A stretch of DNA of 64,000 bases from Orychophragmus violaceus (GCA_030180135.1 CM058234.1:1612001-1676000); one strand, 5' to 3'; shown: positions 21,810 to 33,952, numbered from the stretch's first letter. Numbers and translations are program-made. The notes: generated by a model from the letters alone, not told the origin.

Positions 21810-22469
21810 ATGGAGAATTCGCCGAGATATAGAGATGACGCACATAGCTTGCTTCCTTCGCCAAGTAGCAGCTGCATCACCACTCCGACCCAACCCGCTA
21901 TCACCAGATCTGAATCCACCATTTTCGTCAAAACGAATGCTTGTTCCTTCAAGCAAGTCGTCCAGATGCTGACCTCTTCGAAGAAGCCCCCAAATTATCC
22001 TAATCCGACACACCAACTCGACAGGAGGTACTCAATCCCTCCAAACAAAGCCGTTCCCAACAAAAAGAAATCTTCTTCCTCCTCCTCAGGTTTGAGCATC
22101 TACAAATGCTGCGATTCGAAGAAGCATCCCAACATCAACCCAGTTCATAACCAGGTACATTTTGGGTTACCCGAGAAACTCTCCCCCAACATCCTTGATT
22201 TTTCGTCTATGGTTCTCAGCCATAACACTACTCTTGTTCCTGACCCGTTTTATCGATTTGGGTCTATAAATCAGAGCCCAGTTGATTTTGGATTAGGACA
22301 TTACGATCCGAAACAGGACTCCGACGTTGAAGAGAGAGAAATTAGAGAGAAAGGTTTTTATTTGTACCCGTCGCCATCGTCGACCCCGAAAGATTCGGAG
22401 CCCCGACTTCTCAATCTCTTTCCGCTGACTTCTTCACAGGTTTCAGATTCTCCCGCCACCTCTCCATAG
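21810..22469 (+). CDS. VQ-motif protein, VQ4/VQ13/VQ19-like
   Basis: Intronless, 219 residues. VQ proteins are nuclear partners of WRKY factors, and this clade includes MAP-kinase-regulated members. The N-terminus MENSPRYRDD and the VQ core FKQVVQMLT (residues 47-55) are clear, with Ser-Pro motifs (LLPSPSS, YPSPSSTP) as candidate MAPK sites. The usual FxxxVQxLTG ends in LTS here. The C-terminus keeps EPRLLNLFPLTS. The first in-family ATG is 21810; an upstream in-frame ATG would add a TA-repeat-coded leader and is rejected. It is not part of the syntenic gene order as I recall it and sits between two copies of one Copia family, so it may be a transposed duplicate. Open throughout, so it may be functional. 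Confidence 0.85.
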   Translation: MENSPRYRDDAHSLLPSPSSSCITTPTQPAITRSESTIFVKTNACSFKQVVQMLTSSKKPPNYPNPTHQLDRRYSIPPNKAVPNKKKSSSSSSGLSIYKCCDSKKHPNINPVHNQVHFGLPEKLSPNILDFSSMVLSHNTTLVPDPFYRFGSINQSPVDFGLGHYDPKQDSDVEEREIREKGFYLYPSPSSTPKDSEPRLLNLFPLTSSQVSDSPATSP

Positions 22470-23045
22470 AGCGGCTATAGCCCATGAAATATGATAGTTA
22501 TAACTGAAAATCTTGTAAGCTATATTTTATTATTGAAGGTTAAATTTTCATTCATGATGACATGTTGACAGCTGAGATATAATACTTATATTATTAAATA
22601 ATTGAAAATGCATAAACTTTTGTGAATGCTCTGATTCTAAACTTATTCAGGTTTTGTTGGATTTTACATTTATTCATTCTAGATTTGTTACGTTCTCCAA
22701 GTCCTATTGTAGTCGATTATTTGTAAGAACAATGCTCTTACAAATGTAGCTAATCTTCCACTGATATTCCTCGTGAGAGGATAGTCTCCAAGCGTAACGA
22801 GTTCCTTACGATCATGGGTAATCATCTTCTGAATTTTGTAATATGTGTTTTGGGCTTAAAAATATCAGTGGGCTTGGCCATAACAATTAGCATTTTCTTT
22901 CTTTTGCAATTTAAATATAAAGCCTCTTTTCAAAAAAAACAATGTACCGGTATAACCAAAATTTTGTTCTAACCAGTGCAGATGCACGTCTTAAAATCCA
23001 TGGCAACCTGCCCAATCGTTGCCACTCCCACGCATGCGCGAAAAT

Positions 23046-23094
23046 TAGTTTGCATTATATTTGATATTAGTTTGCATTATATTTGATATTCATA
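23046..23094. repeat. Two-copy 24-bp tandem repeat
   Basis: TTAGTTTGCATTATATTTGA and the following few bases are repeated back to back in the VQ gene's downstream region. Confidence 0.85.
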
Positions 23095-23337
23095 TCATGT
23101 TTGTTTGATCCCTAATGTTAGAAATCTACTATATATTATTTGTAAAGTCGAATTATTGAAATCAATGATGTGGAAGAATCTTGGCCAATCAAAACTATGT
23201 TGTCACTGATGACATAATTTTAATAAAATATTTTGATTGGTCGAGACATAGTACAACCCTAAATTCTTTGATTCTTATAAATAGAGCATTTACCACGCTC
23301 ATAGAAGTTCAAATATCGAGACATTTCTTTTGTATGA

Positions 23338-23610
23338 AATTAACATGGTTCTAATTTTGTTTTGTGGTTTTGATGAATTTGCAAATATATTTCATATCAA
23401 GCCAAACAATATGTATTTATTTCTTACAATTTACATTGTTCTAATCATTTTGTAGTTTTGATGAATTTGCAGTTATATTTCATATCAAGTCAAACGATAG
23501 ATATCTATTTTTATTTTTATTGTTCTATTTTAGATTTTCCATGTTTTTCATACCTATTAACTATTTTCTTACAATTAACATGGTTCTAGTTTTGTTTATT
23601 GGTTTGATGA
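23338..23610. repeat. Tandem repeat of about 115 bp, 2.5 copies
   Basis: Units share TTTTGATGAATTTGCA, ATATTTCATATCAAG and ACATGGTTCTA in order. The third copy is partial and ends against the Copia fragment at about 23611. Non-coding. Confidence 0.7.
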
Positions 23611-23903
23611 ACAATAAGAGAATTCTTTTGGACCAGTTGGTATTACAGCTGCAGATGTAATACTAGTTTGATGTAAATGGGTTTTTGTAAGAAAAATAAA
23701 TGAAAATAATGAGGTCATAAGATATAAAGCTCGACTTGTGGCAAACAGATTTTCTCAAAGACCGGAATTAATTATGATAAAACATTTTCTTCGGTAATGG
23801 ATGCAATCACATTCAAATACTTAATGAGTCTAACAACATCGAAAAATTTAGAAATGTACCTCATGGATATTGTAACTGCATACCTATATGGATCACTACA
23901 CAA

Positions 23904-23963
<60 letters not shown>

Positions 23964-25152
23964 AAATCCCAGAAGGATTCAAGATCCCAGAAGGATCAAA
24001 GATTCCAGAAGAATCTAAGAAATTTTCTTCAGCCAAGTTACAAAAATCACTTTAAGGATTAAAACAATATGGACGCATGTGGTATAATCGCTTAAACAAA
24101 TTTTGGTTGAAAAAAGGATTTATCAATAATATGATTTGCCCTTACGTATTTATCAGGAAATCTACATCAGGATTTGTGATTATGTTGATGACCTGAACAT
24201 TATTGAGACTCAAAAGGAAGTTGATGATGCAAGAACTCATCTGAAAGAAGAGTTTGAAATGAAAGATCTTGGAAAGACACAATTTTATCTTGGGCTCCAA
24301 ATAGAATATTTACAAGATGTAATATTTGTGCATCAATCAAATTACACCACAAGGGTGCTAAAACGCTTCAATATGGATAAATCGAATCTTTTGAGTACTC
24401 CAATGATCAATAGATTGCTCAATATTGATAATGATCCATTTCGACCATGTGAAGATAACAAAGAAATATTAGGTCCATAAGTGTCTTATATGAGTGTTAT
24501 AGGTGCACTCATGTATTTTGTGAATTGTACCAGACCAGATATATCAATTGCTACTAATATGACTGCAAGATACAATTCATCTCCTACGTATAAACATTGG
24601 ACCGAGATAAAAAATATCCTTTGCTATCTCCGAGGTACGATTGACCTAGGATTATATTATCCTAGAAATTCTTCTCTTGGTCTGGTTGGTTTTGCAGATG
24701 CAGGATATCTATATGATCCACATAAAGCTCGACCGCAAACCGGATACATTTTCACAATAGGATATACTCCGATTTTGTGGCGTTTTTAAAAGCACACTTT
24801 AGTCGCCACTTCTTCAAATCATGCAGAGACAATCACGCTTCATGAGGAATGTTGAGAATGTGTATGGTTGAGGTCTATGACCCATCATATACAAGAAGAT
24901 AGCAGAATCATCACAAGGAAAGAACCGACAAAGCTGTTCGAAGACAATGTTGCATGTGTTGCTCATCTCAAGGAATGTTACATCATGAGCGATAGGACGA
25001 AACATATTCCACAAAAATATTTCTCCTATACTCAAGAACCCGTGAAAAATCAAGAAGTAAACATTCAATATATTCGCTCAAGCGACAATGCCGCATGCTT
25101 ATCCACAAAGGCGCTTCCCACTACAACATGTAAAAACATTTTCAAAGCATAG
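23611..25152 (+). pseudogene. Copia RT/RNase H remnant, with microsatellite expansion in the RT
   Basis: Reverse transcriptase (MSLTTSKNLEMYLMDIVTAY, YVDDLNIIETQ) and RNase H (GFADAGYLYDPHKARPQTGY) are readable. Stops at 24052 and 24478, and frame changes, disable it. An ATATAT run of about 55 bp (23906-23961) has grown from the short ATATAT in the RT codons that precede KIPEGF in the sister copy, shifting the frame after it. Confidence 0.85.
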
Positions 25153-25321
25153 GAATGCACCATTTGCGAGATTTGTGAAAAGAATATAATTTCAAGGGGA
25201 GTTTACGTCACTGTATTCTTTTTCCCTTGTCGTAGTTTTTATCCCACTGAGTTTTTCTATGATAAGATTTTTAACGAGACAGTACGTAATACAACAAAAC
25301 TGATGAATACTCAAGGGGGAG

Positions 25322-25680
25322 TGTTATAAAATATGATGATTATTCATCAAAAGAAAATATTGACAAAATACATGTTCTAATAGGTGTCACTACAAGAAAG
25401 AAAGAGTATAAGTGAAATGAATCTTACCTTATTTATTAGAAAATATAAAAATTATTATCTATTTAGATTCACCAAAATACTCTCCTATAAATAAACATTT
25501 GTTGTTGTTGTAAAAGATACATAAGTGAAAATCAATAAAAAGAAAAGTTTCATTCTCTCTTTCTCATACAAGATCTCTCTCATTCTTATATCAAGTAAAT
25601 AATATATATAATGCAATATCATAATAAATAAAACACCCACATATATAAGATATACCGTATTATACATATAATAATTCACA
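25322..25680 (+). repeat. 3' LTR of the second Copia copy
   Basis: Begins TGTTATAAAATATGATG right after the polypurine tract and ends ATAATTCACA, with CTATAAATAAAC inside. 359 bp; the shorter length than 12535-12960 is partly due to fewer TA repeats. Confidence 0.85.
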
Positions 25681-25808
25681 GCACGTGCGAACTATACTAC
25701 ACAATGTTACATATTCAATTTAGACGTCCATAACCATAGAAAAATGTTTTTTCTGTCAAAAAACCATTTTTTTTGTTTTTCATAATAGTATATTAAATTT
25801 GCTTTTCT

Positions 25809-26325
25809 GAATCCACAATGTCTTTGTTTCCATCCAATCGTCGAAGACATTTGTCTCTCTTCCTACTACTACGTGAGTGCTTAAAGCCGATGAGTTTGAT
25901 GTCCATCGAGTTAACAGGTTTGACGGTTCTTCAATTTACATATGGTTCTAGATTTGGTGTCTGCAACTATGAAGCACTATAATTGATGTTAGGGCGACAT
26001 ACACACATCTCCTCCTGCAACAGTGGTTCTATGGAGTTTGGATGGATTCGATCGATAGGGCGATGAAGATGAAGCGACAAAAACATGTATCAATGATCGA
26101 AGTTTTCATCGGAAGTCCATGTTGAAATTCCCGATCTTTTGACGCATGTCAACTTCGCTTACACGATAGTCCCTTTTGAATCTATCTAAATAACTCTTTT
26201 GGGTTTACGGTTTATGTGTCGAGTTCTGGCCATTGCTTTGTCTCAAAATTATTCTTCATCTTTGTACCCTAACACTTGCCATTTGAGCCTAATAAAAGTA
26301 TCAAAATTTGTCGCCAAAAAAAAAA
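25809..26325 (+). mobile_element. Candidate A-tailed retroposon upstream of RPS27
   Basis: About 517 bp ending in a run of ten A (26316-26325), preceded by AATAAAAGTATC. The 10-bp repeat TTGCTTTTCT occurs at 25799-25808 and 26330-26339; allowing one base it extends to ATTAA(A)TTGCTTTTCT. No ORF. It may be a 5'-truncated LINE or a Sadhu-like retroposon. It ends about 105 bp from the RPS27 TATA-like element. Confidence 0.55.
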
Positions 26326-26431
26326 TTAATTGCTTTTCTTTGTTGGCATTCATTTTAGAATAAATAAAACAAAAAGAAAATGTAAACCTCTAATTCATGT
26401 AGAAGCTCCTAAAAAGTAATATCGTGTGGTG

Positions 26432-26460
26432 TATTTAAAGGGATGATGTGGTAACCCTAA
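26432..26460 (+). promoter_or_regulatory. RPS27: RPS27 core promoter: TATA-like box and telo-box
   Basis: TATTTAAA at 26432-26439 and AACCCTAA at 26453-26460, about 60-90 bases before the start codon. Telo-boxes near the start site are typical of plant ribosomal-protein genes and support the gene call. A CT-rich leader follows. Confidence 0.6.
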
Positions 26461-26520
26461 TAAGATCTCTCTCGACTATTGTTGCTGCTATCTTTGCCGT
26501 CTCTTGAAACTCTTGCAAAG

Positions 26521-28307
<1,787 letters not shown>

Positions 28308-28886
28308 GATTGATTTGAAGCAAATCATCAAATCAAAATCAATCATGGCCTGTTTTTTGTTTTTGGATATTATGAATTTTGGCCCTCTGTTTTGAAAGCA
28401 ACTCGTTGGAGTTTAGAAGAAACCTTTATTGGTGTTTGGATTTTAAGGTTATTGATATTTTAAGGTTCTTTGTTTAGAGATTGCGACTGGATCACAAGGA
28501 AGCTAACACTGTTAAAAGATAATTAATGTCTCAGCATAATTTATGATAAAATCTTAATCAACGTTAGTTCTTGTTCATAGGCTCACTAATAGAATCTTTG
28601 CTGTGGAATTTTTTTGTCAAACCGAGTAAACCAACGACAAGTAGCCTTGAGAACGTCCGATAATAAGTTAATAACTACTCGTCGATGAAACAATGTTAGA
28701 AATATAATTTTGTTTTCTTGTTAAGGGGTGTTTTAATCAAATTGGATTCATGTTTTCTTCTAGAAATATAATTGCACCTATATATATTTACAAAAGTTAA
28801 ATTACATGTATGTGATTATTATAAAATCCTTCACAAAATAATATTGAAGAAAATTGCAAAAGTACGTGATTTAGAAAAAACAATGT
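28308..28886. other. RPS27 3' flank
   Basis: Probable 3' UTR to about 28500, then AT-rich spacer. No ORF or repeat recognised apart from the 14-bp target copy AGAAAAAACAATGT at 28873-28886. Confidence 0.6.
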
Positions 28887-29656
28887 AGAGAATTTTCTCT
28901 TCACCTCTAGCTGGGTTTTTTCTGATTTCCCCTTCCTTCTCACCTATAAATCTTTCAGGTAGGGGACATCTTTTTCCCGGCGATCCTTCGGTCTATCTCG
29001 ACCGATTCTCGGTGTAAGTTTTGTTATTGTCTCGTTTTTCTTCCGGGTTGGTCCGGATTCTGTTCCGGTGGGACGGGCTCTGTTCCGCTTGCCTCGTTTC
29101 GTCCTTTTATGACTTACCGGCGCTTTGTTTCTCTCCTCTGTTTCCACTCGATTTTCCGTCGACGGATGGATTAATATCTCCGTTGGTTTTGGCTCGTCGC
29201 TAGAGCCGTCGATTGAGGATTTCGTCTTCCTCTTCGTTTCAACGGCAACATTAGTTAGGGTTGCTCCCAACGAAGCCTCCATTATCGCGGTCTGAATCGC
29301 TGGTGCCTAGGAGCTGTTCGTCTTCCTGTAGCCAATGGTCTTACGGTGAGTTCATGGCGGAACTGAGGTCGCAGATCGGGTTCGGGACTTAATTGAAGCT
29401 TTTGACGGAGATGTAGGTTCTTCCGCCTTGCCGCCGGTGGTTTCTGGTGGTCGCCGATGATGACCGCACCAAAGCTTCACGCGTTTCAGTCTAGGGCCGC
29501 CACGTGTTCTTCTGTGTCTATCTTGCCTCCACGTGTTTCGCATGTCACTCTTATCTTTTGATCATGTATTTGGGCTTTTGGGCCTCCCTTGTAAACCGAA
29601 CCTGTCCTTTTGGGCTAATAAGATCTGTACTGTTGGCAAAAAAAAAAAAAAAAAAA
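28887..29656 (+). mobile_element. A-tailed non-coding retroposon next to a tRNA gene
   Basis: A 770-bp, GC-richer segment ending in about 18 A's. A perfect 14-bp repeat AGAAAAAACAATGT flanks it (28873-28886 and 29657-29670). No LINE or host protein could be read on either strand. Its size, poly(A) and lack of an ORF fit Sadhu-type or other non-autonomous retroposons mobilised by LINEs. The downstream target copy includes the last two bases of the tRNA and its T-run terminator. Confidence 0.8.
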
Positions 29657-29668
29657 AGAAAAAACAAT

Positions 29669-29675
29669 GTTGACA

Positions 29676-29708
<33 letters not shown>

Positions 29709-29748
29709 ACCTTAATCTGGCGCCTTAGACCAACTCGGCCATATCAAC
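29669..29748 (-). tRNA. tRNA-Leu (anticodon AAG)
   Basis: An 80-nt class II tRNA. The acceptor stem GTTGATA pairs with TGTCAAC (one G-T). The D arm has TGGCCGAGTTGG (A box). The anticodon stem CCAGA/TCTGG encloses loop TTAAGGT, giving anticodon AAG. There is a long variable arm, and the T arm GTGGG-TTCAAAT-CCCAC contains the B box GGTTCAAATCC. No intron. A T6 run just after the 3' end serves as the Pol III terminator. Confidence 0.96.
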
Positions 29749-30717
29749 TTTGTTGACCATTATGCAACTGTAATTTACTTAGCTAACTTAAAAACCAATT
29801 TCATATTCCCGATAACTGGCCGGGCTCATTTAACCTCGATATGTGTGCCATGTATGACACCCGCGTTAGATGTGAAGCGATCATAAGATTAGATCGTTGA
29901 TTGAAAACGGTGCAAGTTCTGTTGGTTTATAAATAAAGAAAGAAATTTTATCTCCAAACAAGGAAGAAAATATGACATTATAAGTAAGAACAGCTCACCA
30001 ATGTTCCCAATATTAAGGCATTGAATCTCTGATCCACTCTCTTCGAAAAATTTGATAGCTTTCTATCTATAATCTTTGTGGGTTTACCTCTTTGAAACCT
30101 GAATTGCTCTCAGTTGTATAATCTCCAAGAGTCCTAATAGAGAATCATTGAGAGGTAAATTGGAATCTCAATATCTGGAATTTTTTAGTATTCGAATGAT
30201 TTAAAAGCCCTTGATTTGACATTGTTGCTTATTGCATTGCTCTGTTTCGTCTTGTTGGTTGCTTAAATTTGATAAAGTTAACATTTTTATGTGTTTAACG
30301 TGGTCTTGAAAGTTTCCGCCTTTCGAGAATTGAGAAACTGAATCCTGCTTATAGCTCCGTAACGTTTTTGGGGTTTTTATTTAGATGACAAAAGATTTTA
30401 AGGATGAAACACATGTCTCTCTCTTATGGTGGAATCTGTTTCTGAGTTTTGTTGAATCTTATTGCATTGCTCTGTTTCTGAGTTTTGACGTTGTTGCTCT
30501 GTTTCGTCTTTTTGATTGCTTGAATTTAATAAAGCTTACATTTTTATGTGTTTAACGTGGTCTTGAAAGTTTCCGCCTTGTTGAATCTTGATATAGCTCC
30601 CTAATGTTTTCTGGGTTTTATTTAGATGACAAAAGATTAAGGATCTGTTTCTCTTATGGTGGACTCTGTTTCTGAGTTTTGTTGAATCTTAGATTCTGTT
30701 TTTGTTGCAGAGAGAAG
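29749..30717 (+). promoter_or_regulatory. PEX11E: PEX11E promoter and 5' leader with an intron
   Basis: The coding exon starts just after TTTTTGTTGCAG, a clear 3' splice site at 30709, nine bases before the ATG. A leader intron is therefore likely, with its 5' exon somewhere near 30000-30160. Most of the intron is two tandem copies of a ~220-bp block (about 30217-30449 and 30475-30689). The region upstream holds ordinary intergenic sequence. Confidence 0.55.
30217..30689 (+). repeat. Tandem duplication in the PEX11E leader intron
   Basis: Both copies run through TTGCATTGCTCTGTTTC, TTTTTATGTGTTTAACGTGG, TCTTGAAAGTTTCCGCCTT, ATTTAGATGACAAAAGATT and TCTGAGTTTTGTTGAATCTT in that order, with small indels. 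Confidence 0.85.
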
Positions 30718-31953
30718 ATGACTACATTAGATTTAACCAGAGCCGAGCTAGCTCTTATAGTCCTCTACTTGAACAAAGCTGAGGCTAGAGATAAGATATG
30801 CAGAGCTATACAGTATGGTTCCAAATTCTTGAGTGGTGGGCAACCTGGTACTGCTCAAACTGTCGACAAAAACACTAGCTTGGCTAGAAAAGTCTTCCGT
30901 CTCTTCAAGGTTAAGCCTTTATTGTTTCGAGTTCTATCTTATATTGGATGGAAACTGTTTTGATTTCTGATTAGAAAATGGCTTTAATGTGCAGTTTGTC
31001 AATGATTTTCACGGTCTTATTAGCCCTGTGCCTAAAGGGACTCCACTTCATCTTGTCTTACTCGGGAAGGTGCCAAAAGAGATGTTGAATTCTTACAATT
31101 AGTTATGTTCGTTTGCCTGCAGCCGGTGGCTGGCCGCTGGTAGCAGATTTTTATTTGTTTACCTATCCATGACGCCGCCAGCGTTGCGAGCCTGGCTGCC
31201 ATCGGTGACAGGCAAACGAACAGCCTAAATGTTTTGTTTGATTCAATCTTTGACATTTGGTTGTTTGTTTGTTTGTTGGTTGAGTCTTTCAGTCAAAGAA
31301 TGCACTCTTGTCTACCTTCTTGTTTCTTGATCAAATCGTCTGGCTTGGTAGATCAGGCATATATAAGGTGAGAGGAGTTCTAAGAGAATGAGTTTTGATG
31401 TTTCATTTGACTAAAGACTCTTGTTAAACCGCGTCGCAGAACAAAGAACGAACTGAAATGCTTGGACGTATATCACTTTTCTGCTGGTTAGGATCATCCG
31501 TTTGTACAACAGCAGTCGAGGTTTTGATCATCTCCTTTTTGATTTGCCTGTGTCTAAACATATATACTGATCTTGACTTTCCCTTGTGTATCAGATTGGT
31601 GAGATTGAAAGACTCTCTTCATCTATGAAGAAGATGAAAAAGGAACTCAAAGATGATGAGATGTATCGTGCTAAGCTTCAGAAATCAAACGACAGAACTC
31701 TAGCTTTGGTTAAATCAAGTATGGACATTGTTGTAGCCATTGGTCTGCTTCAGTTAGCTCCAAAGATGGTTACTCCTCGTGTCACTGGCGCTTTTGGTTT
31801 CACCACCTCACTCATCTCTTGTTATCAGGTAAACTCTCTCTCTCTCTCTAATTCCTTTCTACAAACCCACTTCCAAGTTCACATCTTTCATCCCATTTAT
31901 CATCTGTAACTTCACAGTTGCTTCCACCGCGCCCCAAGTTCAAGACACCTTGA
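30718..31953 (+). CDS. PEX11E: Peroxin 11 family protein, PEX11E-type
   Basis: Peroxisomal membrane protein that elongates peroxisomes before division. Exons: 30718-30909, 30995-31069, 31293-31367, 31440-31520, 31595-31828, 31918-31953; all GT-AG, giving 230 residues, the size of the PEX11C/D/E group. It starts MTTLDLTRAELALIVLYLNK. The conserved amphipathic region (ARDKICRAIQYGSKFL) is followed by hydrophobic segments (STFLFLDQIVWLG, SLFCWLGSSVCTTAV, VVAIGLLQLAP). The C-terminus KFKTP fits the dilysine KxKxx motif of this group. Assignment to E instead of C or D follows from synteny. Intron 2 contains a MITE. Confidence 0.93.
31106..31222. mobile_element. GC-rich inverted-repeat element in PEX11E intron 2
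   Basis: 117 bp bounded by perfect 14-bp inverted repeats TGTTCGTTTGCCTG and CAGGCAAACGAACA, with further imperfect pairing inside (GCCGGTGGCTGG, GCTGCCATCGGTG). It can form a long hairpin. No clear target duplication, so the superfamily is unknown. A MITE is the simplest reading. Confidence 0.65.
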
Positions 31954-32552
31954 AGCAGGGAGAAGCTTGTTCTCTAGACCTGCAGAATAATTGTTTCATA
32001 TTCATATTTCATTGTCTCAGGAGTCTCTGTTGCTCATTTCAAAGAATTTGCTGCTCCTATGATTCTATAAAGGAATAATGAATTAATGATCACTCTTGTA
32101 ATAAAATTTCATTATGATATTTGCTTATATATTCTTGGTAAGTAATTTGTGTTAGATTTTAACTAAGATTGTGTCTAGAGAGCTAACATCATTATATTGC
32201 CGGTTTTAGCTTCCCTTAAAACTAACGCATTGGGTTTTCGTTTCTTTCAGGCTTAGTTAGTTTGATTTCTATCCCGTATCGTATTGATAACCATTTTTTA
32301 GTTCTGATTTGTCTTTGTATTGTGTTATTTAACAATATTTCCTTTAATATAATGATCTTGGCTTACAAAAAAATGTATTTACAATCACCACCGCTTTGTA
32401 ACAGACAAAACCAGAGACAACCCAACCATGTGTACAAGTTCCAGATCTGAGAATGCAATCCAGATCAAGAGAACAACCACTAGTGTGAATGTTTCACTGA
32501 AAAAGATTCTTCTCACCATTTACAACAATCTCACTCTGTATCTACAAAAACC
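31954..32552. other. Convergent 3' flanks of PEX11E and PP2-A13
   Basis: PEX11E 3' UTR (with AATGAATTAATG and AATAAAATT motifs to about 32110), then short spacer and the 3' UTR of the opposing gene. No other feature. Confidence 0.6.
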
Positions 32553-33952
32553 CTAATCTGATCCAACGATCTTTTTTGCACATTCTTTAGGTAAGATAAG
32601 AACAGAGTCTATACATAACCCACCTTTAGTGTGAGTGCAATCAATCTGAGTCATGGAAAACTTGATTCCTGTTAATATATCTGGATTTTCCACTTTGAAA
32701 TCCCCTACATGATAGTGACTCCAGTTTCCAGGGTTGTTGTTGTCAAGATAACAGAGTGAAACAGCTTGTTGGTTGTCTGAAGTTGCAAGCTGGAACCTCA
32801 CAGGTTTTATGTCCCATCCGTGAATGTGTTCAGAGTTGCAGATTCTCCGACCGAGTCTCTTGGATGTTTTACCGAGCTGGATACGGAAGTAGAGACTGTA
32901 TGTTCCAGATGGAAACTGGATTTCAAACTCTCCTCCTACTTCAAACCACCATATCTGTTGAACATATGCAACTGAGTTGAACCTGCAGATGCAAATATTG
33001 GAAGAGATTTACTCAAGATTAGGCTATAAGCTCACTGAATCTAGCAAACCGATTTTAACCGATGTAACCGCAATTACCCGAACCAAACCGATTCAACAAA
33101 CAAAAGATGGGAAAAAACCGAACCAAACCGATGTAACCACAATTACCCAAGATTTCAGCTAAAACCGAAAATTTCGGTTTAGTTCGGTACAAAATTAAAT
33201 TCCGAACTACCCGAACCGTAATTGATTTCGGTTAATTTCGGTAAAATTTTCAACAACCAAATCAACCGAGAAACCAAAGTAACCGACCGGTTCGGTTAAA
33301 CCAAATTCCCAGGCCTAGTACAAAGTATCTAATACCAAACTGAATAGTATTCACCATAACATGATCAATCAAATGAAAAATAACTGGTCAACAGATCGTT
33401 AACGTTGGGATTACCTGGATTCTTCTGTTTGGATTTGAGTCCAATATCTCCGATCATCAATTCCAGTAATCCTTAGAGCCTTTGAAGATATTGATACACA
33501 AAGACGACCAGTGTTCTTATCTATCCACAATTCCTGCTCAAAAATACAAGTTTGAATAAGAAAAATTGATACTTTTTCACAAAGATTTTACGAGAGAGAG
33601 ATGCAACGTTAACAAAAGTTCCAACCTTTGTGCCACCATCAAAGAGATTGGGCCGGCTAAGCTTAGCGTAAAGATCCTTCTTTATCAATTTCCTCAGAGT
33701 AATTTCATCAAACACTTTCCCTGCAATAACCTGATAATTACAAGGCAACTTCGATTCCCATATGAAATCAGCTGACGATGCTCGACGAAAGACTCTGTTG
33801 AGACGAGCAAGCCTGCAAATCTCCGGTGGATCAAACCGCATCATAATCAACGCTACACAGTTCTCCGGCAAATCAGATAATCTGGGTTTCATCGAGTAAG
33901 CTTCATAGTTCCGGTCAAACTCCGTCAACCCACCTGAGATACTCGCGCCCAT
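32553..33952 (-). CDS. PP2-A13: F-box protein with phloem-lectin-like domain
   Basis: Likely substrate adaptor of an SCF ubiquitin ligase; the C-terminal PP2 lectin-like domain is thought to bind targets or glycans. Exons: 33952-33626, 33533-33415, 32982-32553, giving 291 residues. The F-box spans about residues 23-70 (LSDLPENCVALIMMRFDPPEICRLARLN...IWESKLP, shown in part). The PP2 domain follows (IWWFEVGGEFEIQFPSGTYS, GWDIKPVRFQLATSDNQQAV), ending CIDSVLILPKECAKK. The start at 33952 gives MGASISGG, the family N-terminus; the upstream in-frame TTG is not used. Intron 2 holds a TTCGG-type repeat. Convergent with PEX11E. Confidence 0.94.
33030..33316. repeat. TTCGG-type element (reverse orientation) in PP2-A13 intron 2
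   Basis: Dense in AACCGAACC/AACCGA motifs, ending near CCCAGGCCTAG at about 33309-33318. Same family style as 75-850, 19050-20090 and 52460-52815. It makes up most of the 432-bp intron. Confidence 0.6.

Larger units (their letters stand above)
23611..25680 (+). mobile_element. 5'-truncated Copia copy with complete 3' LTR
   Basis: Same family as the element at 12535-18235. It starts inside pol before the reverse-transcriptase core and runs through RNase H, a polypurine tract (CAAGGGGGAG) and a full LTR. It is less decayed than the first copy. Confidence 0.88.

Noticed and set aside
23000..23050. Second Helitron end near GCATGCGCGAAAATTAGT
   Set aside because: The palindrome is very short and no CTRR|T end follows at the right distance.
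28944..29282. 112-codon minus-strand frame inside the retroposon
   Set aside because: Low-complexity, charged composition from GC-rich DNA; no motif, and it is antisense to the A-tailed element.
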